A model generated the notes under the pieces. The model was not told the DNA's origin. It made no database searches and worked only from the letters and a program-made list of their open reading frames with translations. Made by a program: the position numbers and the translations under genes. A DNA stretch of 64,000 nt from Actinomycetes bacterium (GTDB lineage Bacteria; Actinomycetota; Thermoleophilia; Gaiellales; F1-60-MAGs149), in the NCBI GenBank assembly GCA_025360225.1, contig JANYCN010000066.1, positions 1 through 64,000 on the forward strand, given 5' to 3'. Below are positions 42,727 through 50,179 of this stretch, piece after piece; the first letter of the stretch is position 1, and every line of letters begins with the position of its first letter.

Positions 42727-43979
42727 AGCTGCGCGTGCTTGTCGCGATCGTCGCGAGCGTCGCGACGGCGCTCATGGCGTTCGGCGTCCCGCTCGGCTGG
42801 GCGGTCTCCCGCGCCTTCCGCGACGACCTGCGCCTGCAGCTCGTCAGCGCCGCTCTCGCCGCCACGCCCGAGCTCGCCGAGTCCGCAACGATCGTCGGAC
42901 GCCCGGAGCCGCCGCTCGAGCGTCAAGGGGTGCGGCTCGCGTTCTATGGGGCTGACGGTGTGCTCCTGAGCGGTCACGGACCGCGGCGGGGCGACGCGGT
43001 GGTGCGGGCTGCGCTACGAGGAGCGAACGGGCTCGCCGCGAGCGCCGTGGCCGTTCCGGTCTCTCGCGACGACCGGGTCGTCGGGGTCGTGCGGGCCGAG
43101 GCACAACCGGGTCGACTGGACACGCGCGTACGCCGCGCCTGGCTCCTGATGGCAGGGTTCGGGGGGATCTTGATGGTCGCTGTGACGGTGCTGGCCGTTG
43201 CCCTCGCTCGTCGTCTCGCCCGTCCCGTGCACGAGCTGGCGGAGGCGGCGCGGAGGCTCGAGGCGGGCGACTTCGCCGTCGCTCCGGCGCCGAGCGGCAT
43301 CGGCGAGATCGATACCGCGAACGTCGCGCTCGCCTCCGCGGCGCGCCGGCTCGAGGACGTCCTCGCACGCGAGCGGGCCCTCACGGCCGACGTCACCCAC
43401 CAGCTCCGGACGCCCTTGACCGCGCTGCGCATCGAGCTCGAGGCGGGCGAGCTGCGGGCGCAGGGCGTGAGCGTCCCCAGGGCCTTGCACGAGGTCGATC
43501 GCCTGGAGAAGACGATCGCCTCGATCCTCGCGCTGGCCCGCGATGAGATCACCGAGCGGCCGCCGATCTCGATCGTCGCGATCGCCACGTCGTGCGCCGG
43601 AGGGTGGCGACAGACGGCGCACCACCAGGGCCGGACGGTTGCCGCGACCGGTCCGATCGACCTCCCGCGCGTCCGCGTCTCGGCGACCGCTCTGCGTCAG
43701 ATCCTCGACGTCCTCGTCGACAACGCTCTGACCCACGGGCGGGGAACGGTCCGCATCGAGGCGGCCGCCGTCTCGGGAGGGGTGCAGGTGACGGTGACCG
43801 ACGCCGGTACCGAGAGGATCGACGCAGGGCGGATCTTCGCGCGCCGCTCGATCAGCGCCCGTGGCCACGGGATCGGCCTTGCCCTCGCTCGGTCGCTCGC
43901 AGAGGCTGAGGGAGGACGCCTCGACGTCGTCGGCGGCGCGCCGACGACGAGGTTCGCGCTCGTGTTCCTCGCCGAGTAA
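42723..43979 (+). CDS. Sensor histidine kinase
   Basis: A 418-residue membrane kinase. TM1 at about residues 5-28 (LVAIVASVATALMAFGVPL), a small extracytoplasmic region (about 29-135) with no known domain, TM2 (WLLMAGFGGILMVAVTVLAV), a HAMP linker (RPVHELAEAARRLEAGDF), HisKA with the phospho-histidine in DVTHQLRTPLTALRIE, and an HATPase domain with N-box LDVLVDNALTHGRG and G-box GHGIGLALARSLAEAEGG. The signal is unknown. GTG start overlaps the regulator stop. Confidence 0.93.
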   Translation: MKLRVLVAIVASVATALMAFGVPLGWAVSRAFRDDLRLQLVSAALAATPELAESATIVGRPEPPLERQGVRLAFYGADGVLLSGHGPRRGDAVVRAALRGANGLAASAVAVPVSRDDRVVGVVRAEAQPGRLDTRVRRAWLLMAGFGGILMVAVTVLAVALARRLARPVHELAEAARRLEAGDFAVAPAPSGIGEIDTANVALASAARRLEDVLARERALTADVTHQLRTPLTALRIELEAGELRAQGVSVPRALHEVDRLEKTIASILALARDEITERPPISIVAIATSCAGGWRQTAHHQGRTVAATGPIDLPRVRVSATALRQILDVLVDNALTHGRGTVRIEAAAVSGGVQVTVTDAGTERIDAGRIFARRSISARGHGIGLALARSLAEAEGGRLDVVGGAPTTRFALVFLAE

Positions 43980-44023
43980 GGCGGCGTCGAGGAGCCCGTC
44001 TAACAGCAAGGGCCGCCCAGGGT

Positions 44024-44052
44024 GCGTGGGTGGGATCGAGCGGGAGTGGCGC
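44024..44052. repeat. Partial match to the left part of repeat copy E
   Basis: The segment around GGATCGAGCGGGAGTGGCG is nearly the same as 47601-47628 (GGATCGAGCGGGGGTGGCG). It lies between the kinase and proline-racemase-family gene ends. It has no recognisable terminal motif. Confidence 0.4.
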
Positions 44053-44066
44053 GGTTTGGCGGGCTC

Positions 44067-45122
44067 CTACGCCCAGAGGTCACCGACCGTGAAGCCGGTC
44101 GGGAACGGGTCGGTAGGGTCGACGACGTACTGGGCGATCCCCGAGATCCAGCCGGTGCCCGTGATCGTCGGGACGACGGCGCGCTGCCCGCCGACGGTCG
44201 TCTCCTCGACGAGGCGCCCGGTGAAGACCGTCCCGATGATGCTCTCGTGCACGAAGTCCTCGCCGATCGCAAGCTTGCCCTTCGCGTGTAGAACGGCCAT
44301 GCCGGCACACGTTCCGGTGCCGCACGGCGACCGGTCGAGCACGCCGGTCCAGGTCGCGGGCCGCTGCCAGTCGAACTCGCCGCTCGACACCGTCACCGCG
44401 TTTCGTCGGCTCGCGCCCTGGGAGTGCGCCGGACCGTAGAGCTGCCCGATCGTGATGTCGCAGATTCGCGGGTTCTCCGGATGCACGACAGGGAGCTGCT
44501 CGCGAGCAGCGGCCTTCAACATCGAGGTGATCCGCGTCACGTCTGCACCCTCGTCCGGCGTCAGACGAAAGCCGAACTGCGCAGCCTCAGCAAGCACGTA
44601 GTACATGCCACCCCAGCCAACGTCGACCGTGACCGTGCCGAGCTGCGGCACCTCGATCGTCGCATCGAGGTACGCCGCGAAGGCCGGAACGTTGCGGAAG
44701 GTGACGGACACGCACTTCCCGTCGCGCACCTCGGCGCGGACGCGGATGAGGCCGGCCGGCGCCTCGAGGAGGAGCTCGGTCACCGGCTCGGTAACGGCCA
44801 CGATCCCGGTCTCGATGAGGGCCGTGACGACGCAGATCGTGTTTGAGCCGGACATCGGCGGGTACTCGACCTGCTCCATGATGATGTAGCCGGCATCCGC
44901 TTCGGGAACGGTCGGCGGCATCAGCACGTTGCAGCACAGCGCGGGATAGCCGCGAGGCTCGCGCAGCATCAGGAGACGTAGGTCGTCAGCGTGGTCGCGG
45001 AGGTAGACCATCTTCTCGAACATCGACCCGCCCGGTACGTCGCGAACGCCGCCGGTGATGACGCGCCCCGGCTCGCCAGCCGCATGCACGTCGACGGCGG
45101 TGATCATCCTGTTGAACCGCAT
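44067..45122 (-). CDS. Proline racemase-family enzyme (hydroxyproline epimerase/dehydratase type)
   Basis: A 351-residue cofactor-independent enzyme. The two catalytic positions read Ser and Cys: PPMSGSNTIC (Ser91 where proline racemase has Cys in MCGHGT) and DRSPCGTGTCAG (Cys about residue 260). Ser-Cys members of this superfamily are known to act as 4-hydroxyproline 2-epimerases and/or trans-3-hydroxy-L-proline dehydratases rather than proline racemases. The dehydratase product is an imine, which would suit the nearby RidA gene. GAGGAGG precedes the ATG. It converges with the kinase gene. Confidence 0.88.
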   Translation of the reverse strand: MRFNRMITAVDVHAAGEPGRVITGGVRDVPGGSMFEKMVYLRDHADDLRLLMLREPRGYPALCCNVLMPPTVPEADAGYIIMEQVEYPPMSGSNTICVVTALIETGIVAVTEPVTELLLEAPAGLIRVRAEVRDGKCVSVTFRNVPAFAAYLDATIEVPQLGTVTVDVGWGGMYYVLAEAAQFGFRLTPDEGADVTRITSMLKAAAREQLPVVHPENPRICDITIGQLYGPAHSQGASRRNAVTVSSGEFDWQRPATWTGVLDRSPCGTGTCAGMAVLHAKGKLAIGEDFVHESIIGTVFTGRLVEETTVGGQRAVVPTITGTGWISGIAQYVVDPTDPFPTGFTVGDLWA

Positions 45123-45166
45123 CGGAGCCTCCTCGCCGTGAGCCTGATCGGTGGCACGATACCGCC

Positions 45167-45478
45167 ATGGAGGAGATCGACGTTACGGAGGCGGCGCTGC
45201 GACACGCCGCGGGAACGGTGCAGCTCGTCGACGTCCGCGAGCCGGACGAGTGGCGCGACCTGCGCGTCCCGGGCGCCGTTCACGTGCCGCTGATGGACGT
45301 CCCCGACCATCTCGCATCGATCGCTGCCGACGGTCGCCCGGTCGCGTGGCTGTGCGCACGAGGCGGCCGCTCGGCGAACGCCTGCGCGTTCGCTACAGCA
45401 AACGGGGTCACAGGCGTGAACGTCGACGGTGGGATGGTCGCGTGGGAGCTCGCCGGGCTCCCGACCGCGTCAGGCTGA
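45167..45478 (+). CDS. Single-domain rhodanese
   Basis: A 103-residue sulfurtransferase-fold protein. DVREPDEWRDLRVPGAVHVP is typical of the N-terminal half, and the active-site loop is CARGGRSANA with the persulfide-carrying cysteine near residue 64. It ends in the common GGMVAWELAGLP. It could supply sulfur for Fe-S or thio-cofactors; the acceptor is unknown. It diverges from the proline-racemase-family gene. Confidence 0.9.
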   Translation: MEEIDVTEAALRHAAGTVQLVDVREPDEWRDLRVPGAVHVPLMDVPDHLASIAADGRPVAWLCARGGRSANACAFATANGVTGVNVDGGMVAWELAGLPTASG

Positions 45479-45532
45479 GCAGGCTGCGCTGACGGGCAAG
45501 GATGCTCCGACGACGGGCCGACGTTGCTCGAC

Positions 45533-45910
45533 CTATCGCCGCGCGGCGATGCAGGTCGACTCGATCTTCAGACCGGGGCCGAGGAGCTGCGCGAGTACGG
45601 TGGCGCGCGTCGGGAACGGTGCCGAGAAGAACTCCTGGTAGACGGCGTTGAAGGCTTCGAAGTCGCCGGCATCGGTCAGGTAGGTCGTGCACGAGACGAC
45701 GTCGGCCATCGTGCAACCCGCCGCGACGAGCACGGCAGCCATGTTCGTGAACGTCCGCCGAGCCTGGCTCGTGAAGTCGTCCGCGATCATCTCGCCGTCG
45801 GCATCGACGGAGATCTGGCCGGCGACGAAGACGAGGCCGTGAACGGCGATCGCGGGCGTGTACGGAGCGACGGCGGGCGTCCCAGCCGGGGCGATGTGTT
45901 CTCGGGTCAT
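45533..45910 (-). CDS. RidA-family imine deaminase, copy 1
   Basis: A 125-residue trimeric RidA/YjgF-type protein. It hydrolyses reactive enamine/imine products of PLP and dehydratase enzymes to ketoacids. Seen: VFVAGQISVDADGEM, the catalytic-arginine segment FPTRATVLA and the end KIESTCIAA with the conserved glutamate. It differs from copy 2 (52162-52542) at 15 of 125 positions by my count, so it arose by recent duplication. It diverges from the MttB-family gene. Confidence 0.93.
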   Translation of the reverse strand: MTREHIAPAGTPAVAPYTPAIAVHGLVFVAGQISVDADGEMIADDFTSQARRTFTNMAAVLVAAGCTMADVVSCTTYLTDAGDFEAFNAVYQEFFSAPFPTRATVLAQLLGPGLKIESTCIAARR

Positions 45911-46121
45911 GGCCGGAGTTTGCCCGGTCGCGGAACGTGCGCCGCCCTTCTCGGCGTTCGACGGATCGCTCGCTCCGGTCGGCCTGTCGCACGGATCGCC
46001 CCGCTTGAGCGGCCGAGACCCGCTCGACCCGGCTGCTCCTCGCGCGATGCCTGGCGAACGACCCCACCCTCGTCACGACCGAGGGCGACGCGCTACGGCG
46101 TCACGACCGTCTGGTAGGGGT

Positions 46122-46127
46122 CACACT
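46122..46127 (+). promoter_or_regulatory. Candidate -10 (MttB-family gene)
   Basis: CACACT, six bases, then the GTG at 46134. The same CACACTGCC string precedes RidA copy 2 on the minus strand. The rest of the 223-base divergent gap (45911-46133) shows nothing I recognise. Confidence 0.35.
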
Positions 46128-46133
46128 GCCGTC

Positions 46134-47567
46134 GTGTTCAAGAATCGCATGCCGCGTTACGAGGTCCTGTCCGAGGCCCAGCTTCTCGAGATCGACCGGG
46201 GCTGGAAGCGCATCCTCAGCGAGATCGGGATCCAGTTCGACCACCCCGACGCGCTCGAGCTGTTCCGCAAGGCCGGCCAGCGCGTTGAGGGCGACGTCGT
46301 GTTCCTCGATCCCGAGTTCGTCACGGCGATGGTCGCGCAAGCGCCGAGCGAGTTCACGTTGCACGGCCGCAACCCGGCCCGCCAGATGCACGTCGGCGGC
46401 GACTGGATGGCGTTCGCGCCGGTCTCCGGTGCACCGTTCTCGAGCCGTCGCGGCGTCCGTCGTGAGGCATCGTTCGCCGACCACGTCGACCTCTGCAAGC
46501 TGTGTCAGGTGTTCGACGAGCTCGACACGCCAGCGTCGCTGGTGTGCGAGCCGAACGACGTGCCGATGGACTCGCGCCACCTGCAGATCCAACGCAACGT
46601 CCTGACGCTGACCGACAAGCCGTACATGGGCGCCTCGATCTCGGGCCTCGCGACGGCAGACTCGATCAGGATGGCGGAGATCGTCTTCGGCAGCCGCGAG
46701 GCGATCGAGGCACGCCCGGTGATGTTCGTGATCGTCAACTGCAACTCGCCGCTGCGCTGGGACACCCGCATGCTCGAGGCGATGATGACGTGCGCGGCAG
46801 CCGGGCAGGCGCCGATGTTGACACCGTTCCTGCTGATGGGTGCGATGTCACCCGTGGCGATCGGCGCGGCTCTCGCACAGCAGACCGCCGAGGCGTTCTC
46901 CGCGCTCGCGCTGTGCCAGCTGATCCGGCCCGGCGGTCCGGTGATCATGGGATCGTTCCTCTCGAACACCGACATGCAGTCCGGCTCGCCAGGCTTCGGC
47001 GGCCCGGAGTCTGCGCTCGGCCTGCTCTGCTCGGGTCAGATCGCGCGACGCTACAACATCCCGTGGCGCTCAGGCGGCGGCGGGCTCACGTCGTCGCCGG
47101 CCGTTGACGCACAGGCGGGCTACGAGTCGTTCAACACCCTCAACTCGGCGTTCCTCGCCGGCGCGAGCGTCGTCATGCAGTCGACGGGCTGGCTCGAGTC
47201 AGGGCTCGTCGCGAGCTTCGAGAAGTTCATCATGGACATCGAGATCGTCAAGATGCTGCAGGTGCAGTACACGCCAATCGAGATCGACCTCGCGTTCGAC
47301 GCCCACCAGGAGGTCGGGCACGGCGGGCACTTCCTCGGCGCTGCGCACACCCTCGAGCGCTTCCGCGACTGCTTCTATCGCCCAATGCTGTCGACGACGG
47401 AGAACTGGGACCGCTGGACGCGGAACGGCCAGAAGGACGCCTACACGCGGGCCTCTGACCTCGTCGACAGGACCTTGGAGCGGTGGGAGCGACCGTCAAT
47501 CGACGACGGAGTGCTGCTCGAGCTCGACGAGTTCGTCGCGAGGCGCACGACCGAACTGGGCGACTAG
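46134..47567 (+). CDS. MttB-family methyltransferase (non-pyrrolysine)
   Basis: A 477-residue protein of the trimethylamine methyltransferase superfamily. Opening YEVLSEAQLLEIDRGWKRIL, then FDHPDALELFRKAGQRVEG, a TIM-barrel core with FVIVNCNSPLRWDTRMLEAM and MGAMSPVAIGAALAQQTAEA, and the end LLELDEFVARRTTELGD. There is no in-frame amber codon, so it belongs to the non-pyrrolysine branch, which contains demethylases of glycine betaine, proline betaine or carnitine. Their corrinoid partner protein is not encoded in this window. Start chosen as GTG with a leaderless -10; a much longer open frame upstream has no similarity. Confidence 0.87.
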   Translation: MFKNRMPRYEVLSEAQLLEIDRGWKRILSEIGIQFDHPDALELFRKAGQRVEGDVVFLDPEFVTAMVAQAPSEFTLHGRNPARQMHVGGDWMAFAPVSGAPFSSRRGVRREASFADHVDLCKLCQVFDELDTPASLVCEPNDVPMDSRHLQIQRNVLTLTDKPYMGASISGLATADSIRMAEIVFGSREAIEARPVMFVIVNCNSPLRWDTRMLEAMMTCAAAGQAPMLTPFLLMGAMSPVAIGAALAQQTAEAFSALALCQLIRPGGPVIMGSFLSNTDMQSGSPGFGGPESALGLLCSGQIARRYNIPWRSGGGGLTSSPAVDAQAGYESFNTLNSAFLAGASVVMQSTGWLESGLVASFEKFIMDIEIVKMLQVQYTPIEIDLAFDAHQEVGHGGHFLGAAHTLERFRDCFYRPMLSTTENWDRWTRNGQKDAYTRASDLVDRTLERWERPSIDDGVLLELDEFVARRTTELGD

Positions 47568-47601
47568 CCTAGGCACCCGTCAACAGAGGTCAGCGGTGGC
47601 G

Positions 47602-47731
47602 CGTGGGGGGATCGAGCGGGGGTGGCGGCCGTCCTGCGGAGATTGCTCGGACAAGTGCAAGCGGCGCGCGGCGCGCAACGCTCCCGCTCGCTCCAGACTC
47701 CCAATGACGCCGCCATCCGACAATCACACCA
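47602..47731. repeat. Inverted-repeat element, copy E (left end decayed)
   Basis: The right end CGACAATCACACCA (47718-47731) is a variant of the family terminus, and the interior AAGTGCAAGCGGCGCGCGGC and CAACGCTCCCGCTCGCTCCA match copies A-C. The left boundary is uncertain. The right end touches the stop codon of the LuxR remnant. Confidence 0.65.
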
Positions 47732-48009
47732 CTAGTGATCGCGGGCGGCGAGGCTCGCGCCGCCCGGGAGGAGCAGCCCCTCCGCTACGGCCTTTGCCGC
47801 CGCCGAGGCATAGGTCGGCGTCTCGAGCTTCTCGAGGATCCGTTCCACGTTCGCTCCGACGGTTCGCGGCGGGATGAACAGCGCGTCCGATCTCCGGGTT
47901 CAAGCGCCCGTCGGTCATGAGCGCGAGGACCTCGAGCTCGCGACGGGTGAGGTCGAACACGGCTTCCGCCAGCGTCGCCGTCACGACCGCGGCCCAGGAC
48001 TCGTCGCCG
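47732..48009 (-). pseudogene. Frameshifted LuxR-type helix-turn-helix remnant
   Basis: On the minus strand FDLTRRELEVLALMTDGRLN and PEIG begin a LuxR (GerE) DNA-binding domain. After a frameshift near 47885 it continues in another frame as LFIPPRTVGANVERILEKLE, then SAAAKAVAEGLLLPGG. Joined, this is a complete C-terminal LuxR domain ending at the TAG at 47732-47734. The sensor part is absent; sequence upstream changes directly into an SDR remnant, suggesting a deletion joined two genes. Confidence 0.7.
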
Positions 48010-48612
48010 GCGGTACCAGCGCGCGAGACGATCCAGCAGGTCGGGCTCGATCGCGGGCCGTGCGTCCCAGGCCGCGGTGCGGATCGTCCTGGTCGCGACG
48101 GCGTTGCAGCGGATCCCGTGACGTCCGTAGCGCGTCGCGATCGAGCGGTTCAGGCTCTCGAGCGCGGCCTTCGCCGCGCTCGAGAGCGTCGTTCCCGATG
48201 AATCGCTCAGCGTTCACGCTCGAGATGTTGACGATCGTTCCGCGCCGCCGCTCGACCACTCCCGGTAGTCGCGCACGGGCGCAGAGGAACGCCGGCTGGA
48301 GCGTCCCATCGAGGTCGGCACGCCACTGCGCGTCGTCGGCCGCCACGAGATCGTCGGACGTCACCGAGAGCGTTGCGAGCACGAGCACGTCGACCGCCCC
48401 GGTCCCGCTCGCGCGGCAGGCGACGTCGTCGGCCGCGGACGCGTCCGCGACGACCGCCGTGCCGCCGATCCTGTCTGCGACCTCCTGTGTCCGCGCCGCG
48501 TCGCGGTCGACACGACGACGTGGGCCCCCTCGGCTGCGAGCCGAACGCACACGGCGCTGCCGATACCACCGGCACCGCCCACAACGACCGCCCGGCGCGT
48601 CGAGAACCGCAT
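48010..48612 (-). pseudogene. Frameshifted short-chain dehydrogenase remnant
   Basis: Starts well (ATG, then FSTRRAVVVGGAGGIGSAVC and VRLAAEGAHVVVS) but shifts frame near 48510. It continues as VDRDAARTQEVADRIGG, VDVLVLATLSVTSDDLVAAD and GTIVNISSVNAERFIGN, shifts again near 48180 to SSAAKAALESLNRSIATRYG and ends at LDRLARWYR without the usual last 40 residues. The catalytic YxxxK is disturbed (the shift lies there). At least two frameshifts plus truncation mean no active product unless the assembly is wrong here. Confidence 0.75.
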
Positions 48613-48689
48613 AAGCGAACGTCCGCATCGGCGGCGAATCCTGCGATTGACGGATACCACGATCGAGCCAGTGGTGCGATGATCGGTCG

Positions 48690-50171
48690 ATGACCATCGC
48701 CGACGAGCTCGCGTACACCTCCGCCTCCGACCTTGCGACGCGGATCGCCGACCGCTCGCTCTCGCCCGTGGAGGTGATGGACGCGACGATCGCCCGGATC
48801 GAGGAGCGCAACCCGAGCCTCACGGCGTTCGTGTTCACCGCCTTCGACGAGGCGCGCGAGGCGGCGAGGGTCGCGGAGCGGGCCGTGATGGCGGGTGGGC
48901 CGCTGGGACTGCTACACGGCGTGCCGGTCGCGATCAAGGACCTGTTCGACTTCAAGCCCGGGTGGAAGTCCACGTTCGGCGGTGTGCGGGCGCTGCGGGA
49001 TCTCGTGATCGACGCCCGGTGCCTGTTCTGCGAGCGGATCGAGGCGGCTGGCGCGATCGTTGTTGGCAAGACGAACAGCCCCGTGATGGGGTTTCGGGGT
49101 ACCTGCGACAACCCGCTGTTCGGGCCCTCACGCAACCCGTTCGACACGACGCGCAACACCGGCGGGTCCTCGGGAGGCTCCGCGGGCGCGGTCGCCGATG
49201 GGTTGGTGTCGCTCGCGGAGGGCACGGACGGCGGTGGCTCGATCCGCATCCCGGCGTCCTGGTGCGGCGTCTACGGCCTGAAGGCCTCGTTCGGGCGGGT
49301 GCCATACGTCGGTCGCCCGAACGCATTCGGTGGCACCAACCCGTTCCTCGCCGAGGGGCCGATCACGCGAACGGTCGCCGACGCCGCGCTCGCCCTCACC
49401 GCCCTGAACGGCTACGACTCCCGCGACCCGTTCGCGCTGCCGGGGACGGTCGACTATCGCGGGATCGAGGGCCGCTCGATCGCCGGCCTGCGCATCGCCT
49501 ACTCCCCCGACCTCGGCGTCTACCCGGTCGAGCCGGCGGTCGCCGAGACGGTGCGCCGGGCGGTCGACGCCTTCGTCGAGGCGGGCGCGACGGTCGAGGA
49601 GGTGTCGATGAGCATTCCGCACTCCCACCAGTCGCTCGCGGACCTCTGGTGTCGCACGATCATCCCGATCAACTGCGTCGCCCTGAGGGCCTTCACGGAC
49701 GGCGGCCTCGACCTGCTTGGCGCCCATCGTGGCGACTTCCCGGACGAGTACCTGCGCTGGGTCGACCACGGCTTCACGATGGACGTCCTGGATCTCGCTC
49801 GCGACCAGGCCATGCGCACCGACGTGCTCGACGCCGTCGCGGGGGTGCTCGACCGGTACGACCTGCTCGTCTCTCCCACGCTGGCGTGCCTTCCCGTGAA
49901 GAACGCCGACGACGGGAACACGAAGGGCCCGACCCACGTCAACGGCGAGGAGGTGGAGCGGCTGATCGGGTGGTGCATGACGTACTTCTTCAACTACACG
50001 GGGCACCCCGCAGCCTCCCTCCCCGCGGGCCTCGTGGACGGCCTCCCGGTCGGGATGCAGATCGTCGGCCGCCGCTATGCCGATGACGACGTGCTCGCGG
50101 CGAGCGGCGCCTTCGAGCGCCTCCGCCCGTGGCAGGACACCTACGCGATCCCGCGGTCGCGCGCTATCTGA
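48690..50171 (+). CDS. Amidase-signature-family amidohydrolase
   Basis: A 493-residue amidase. The Ser-cisSer-Lys triad is visible: Lys in PVAIKDLFD (about residue 80), the serines in NTGGSSGGSAGAVADG and GTDGGGSIRIPASWCG (about 155 and 180). It cleaves a carboxamide to acid and ammonia. Length and motifs are normal; the substrate is unknown (indoleacetamide, N-carbamoyl or aliphatic amides are all possible). GatA is unlikely because no gatB/gatC are nearby. It converges with the GMC gene eight bases away. Confidence 0.92.
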   Translation: MTIADELAYTSASDLATRIADRSLSPVEVMDATIARIEERNPSLTAFVFTAFDEAREAARVAERAVMAGGPLGLLHGVPVAIKDLFDFKPGWKSTFGGVRALRDLVIDARCLFCERIEAAGAIVVGKTNSPVMGFRGTCDNPLFGPSRNPFDTTRNTGGSSGGSAGAVADGLVSLAEGTDGGGSIRIPASWCGVYGLKASFGRVPYVGRPNAFGGTNPFLAEGPITRTVADAALALTALNGYDSRDPFALPGTVDYRGIEGRSIAGLRIAYSPDLGVYPVEPAVAETVRRAVDAFVEAGATVEEVSMSIPHSHQSLADLWCRTIIPINCVALRAFTDGGLDLLGAHRGDFPDEYLRWVDHGFTMDVLDLARDQAMRTDVLDAVAGVLDRYDLLVSPTLACLPVKNADDGNTKGPTHVNGEEVERLIGWCMTYFFNYTGHPAASLPAGLVDGLPVGMQIVGRRYADDDVLAASGAFERLRPWQDTYAIPRSRAI

Positions 50172-50179
50172 CCGCTACC

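Noticed and set aside
45911-46133. Possible extra coding remnant between RidA copy 1 and the MttB-family gene
   Set aside because: Short frames here (for example LLARCLANDPTLVTTEGDA) did not resemble any family I could name and have no start signals.
46134-47567. Pyrrolysine (amber) codon in the MttB-family gene
   Set aside because: The frame is continuous through the catalytic region without any UAG, and the family has a large non-pyrrolysine branch.
48690-50171. GatA subunit of the glutamyl-tRNA amidotransferase
   Set aside because: No gatB or gatC nearby, and neighbours are catabolic; the motifs fit the general amidase family equally well.
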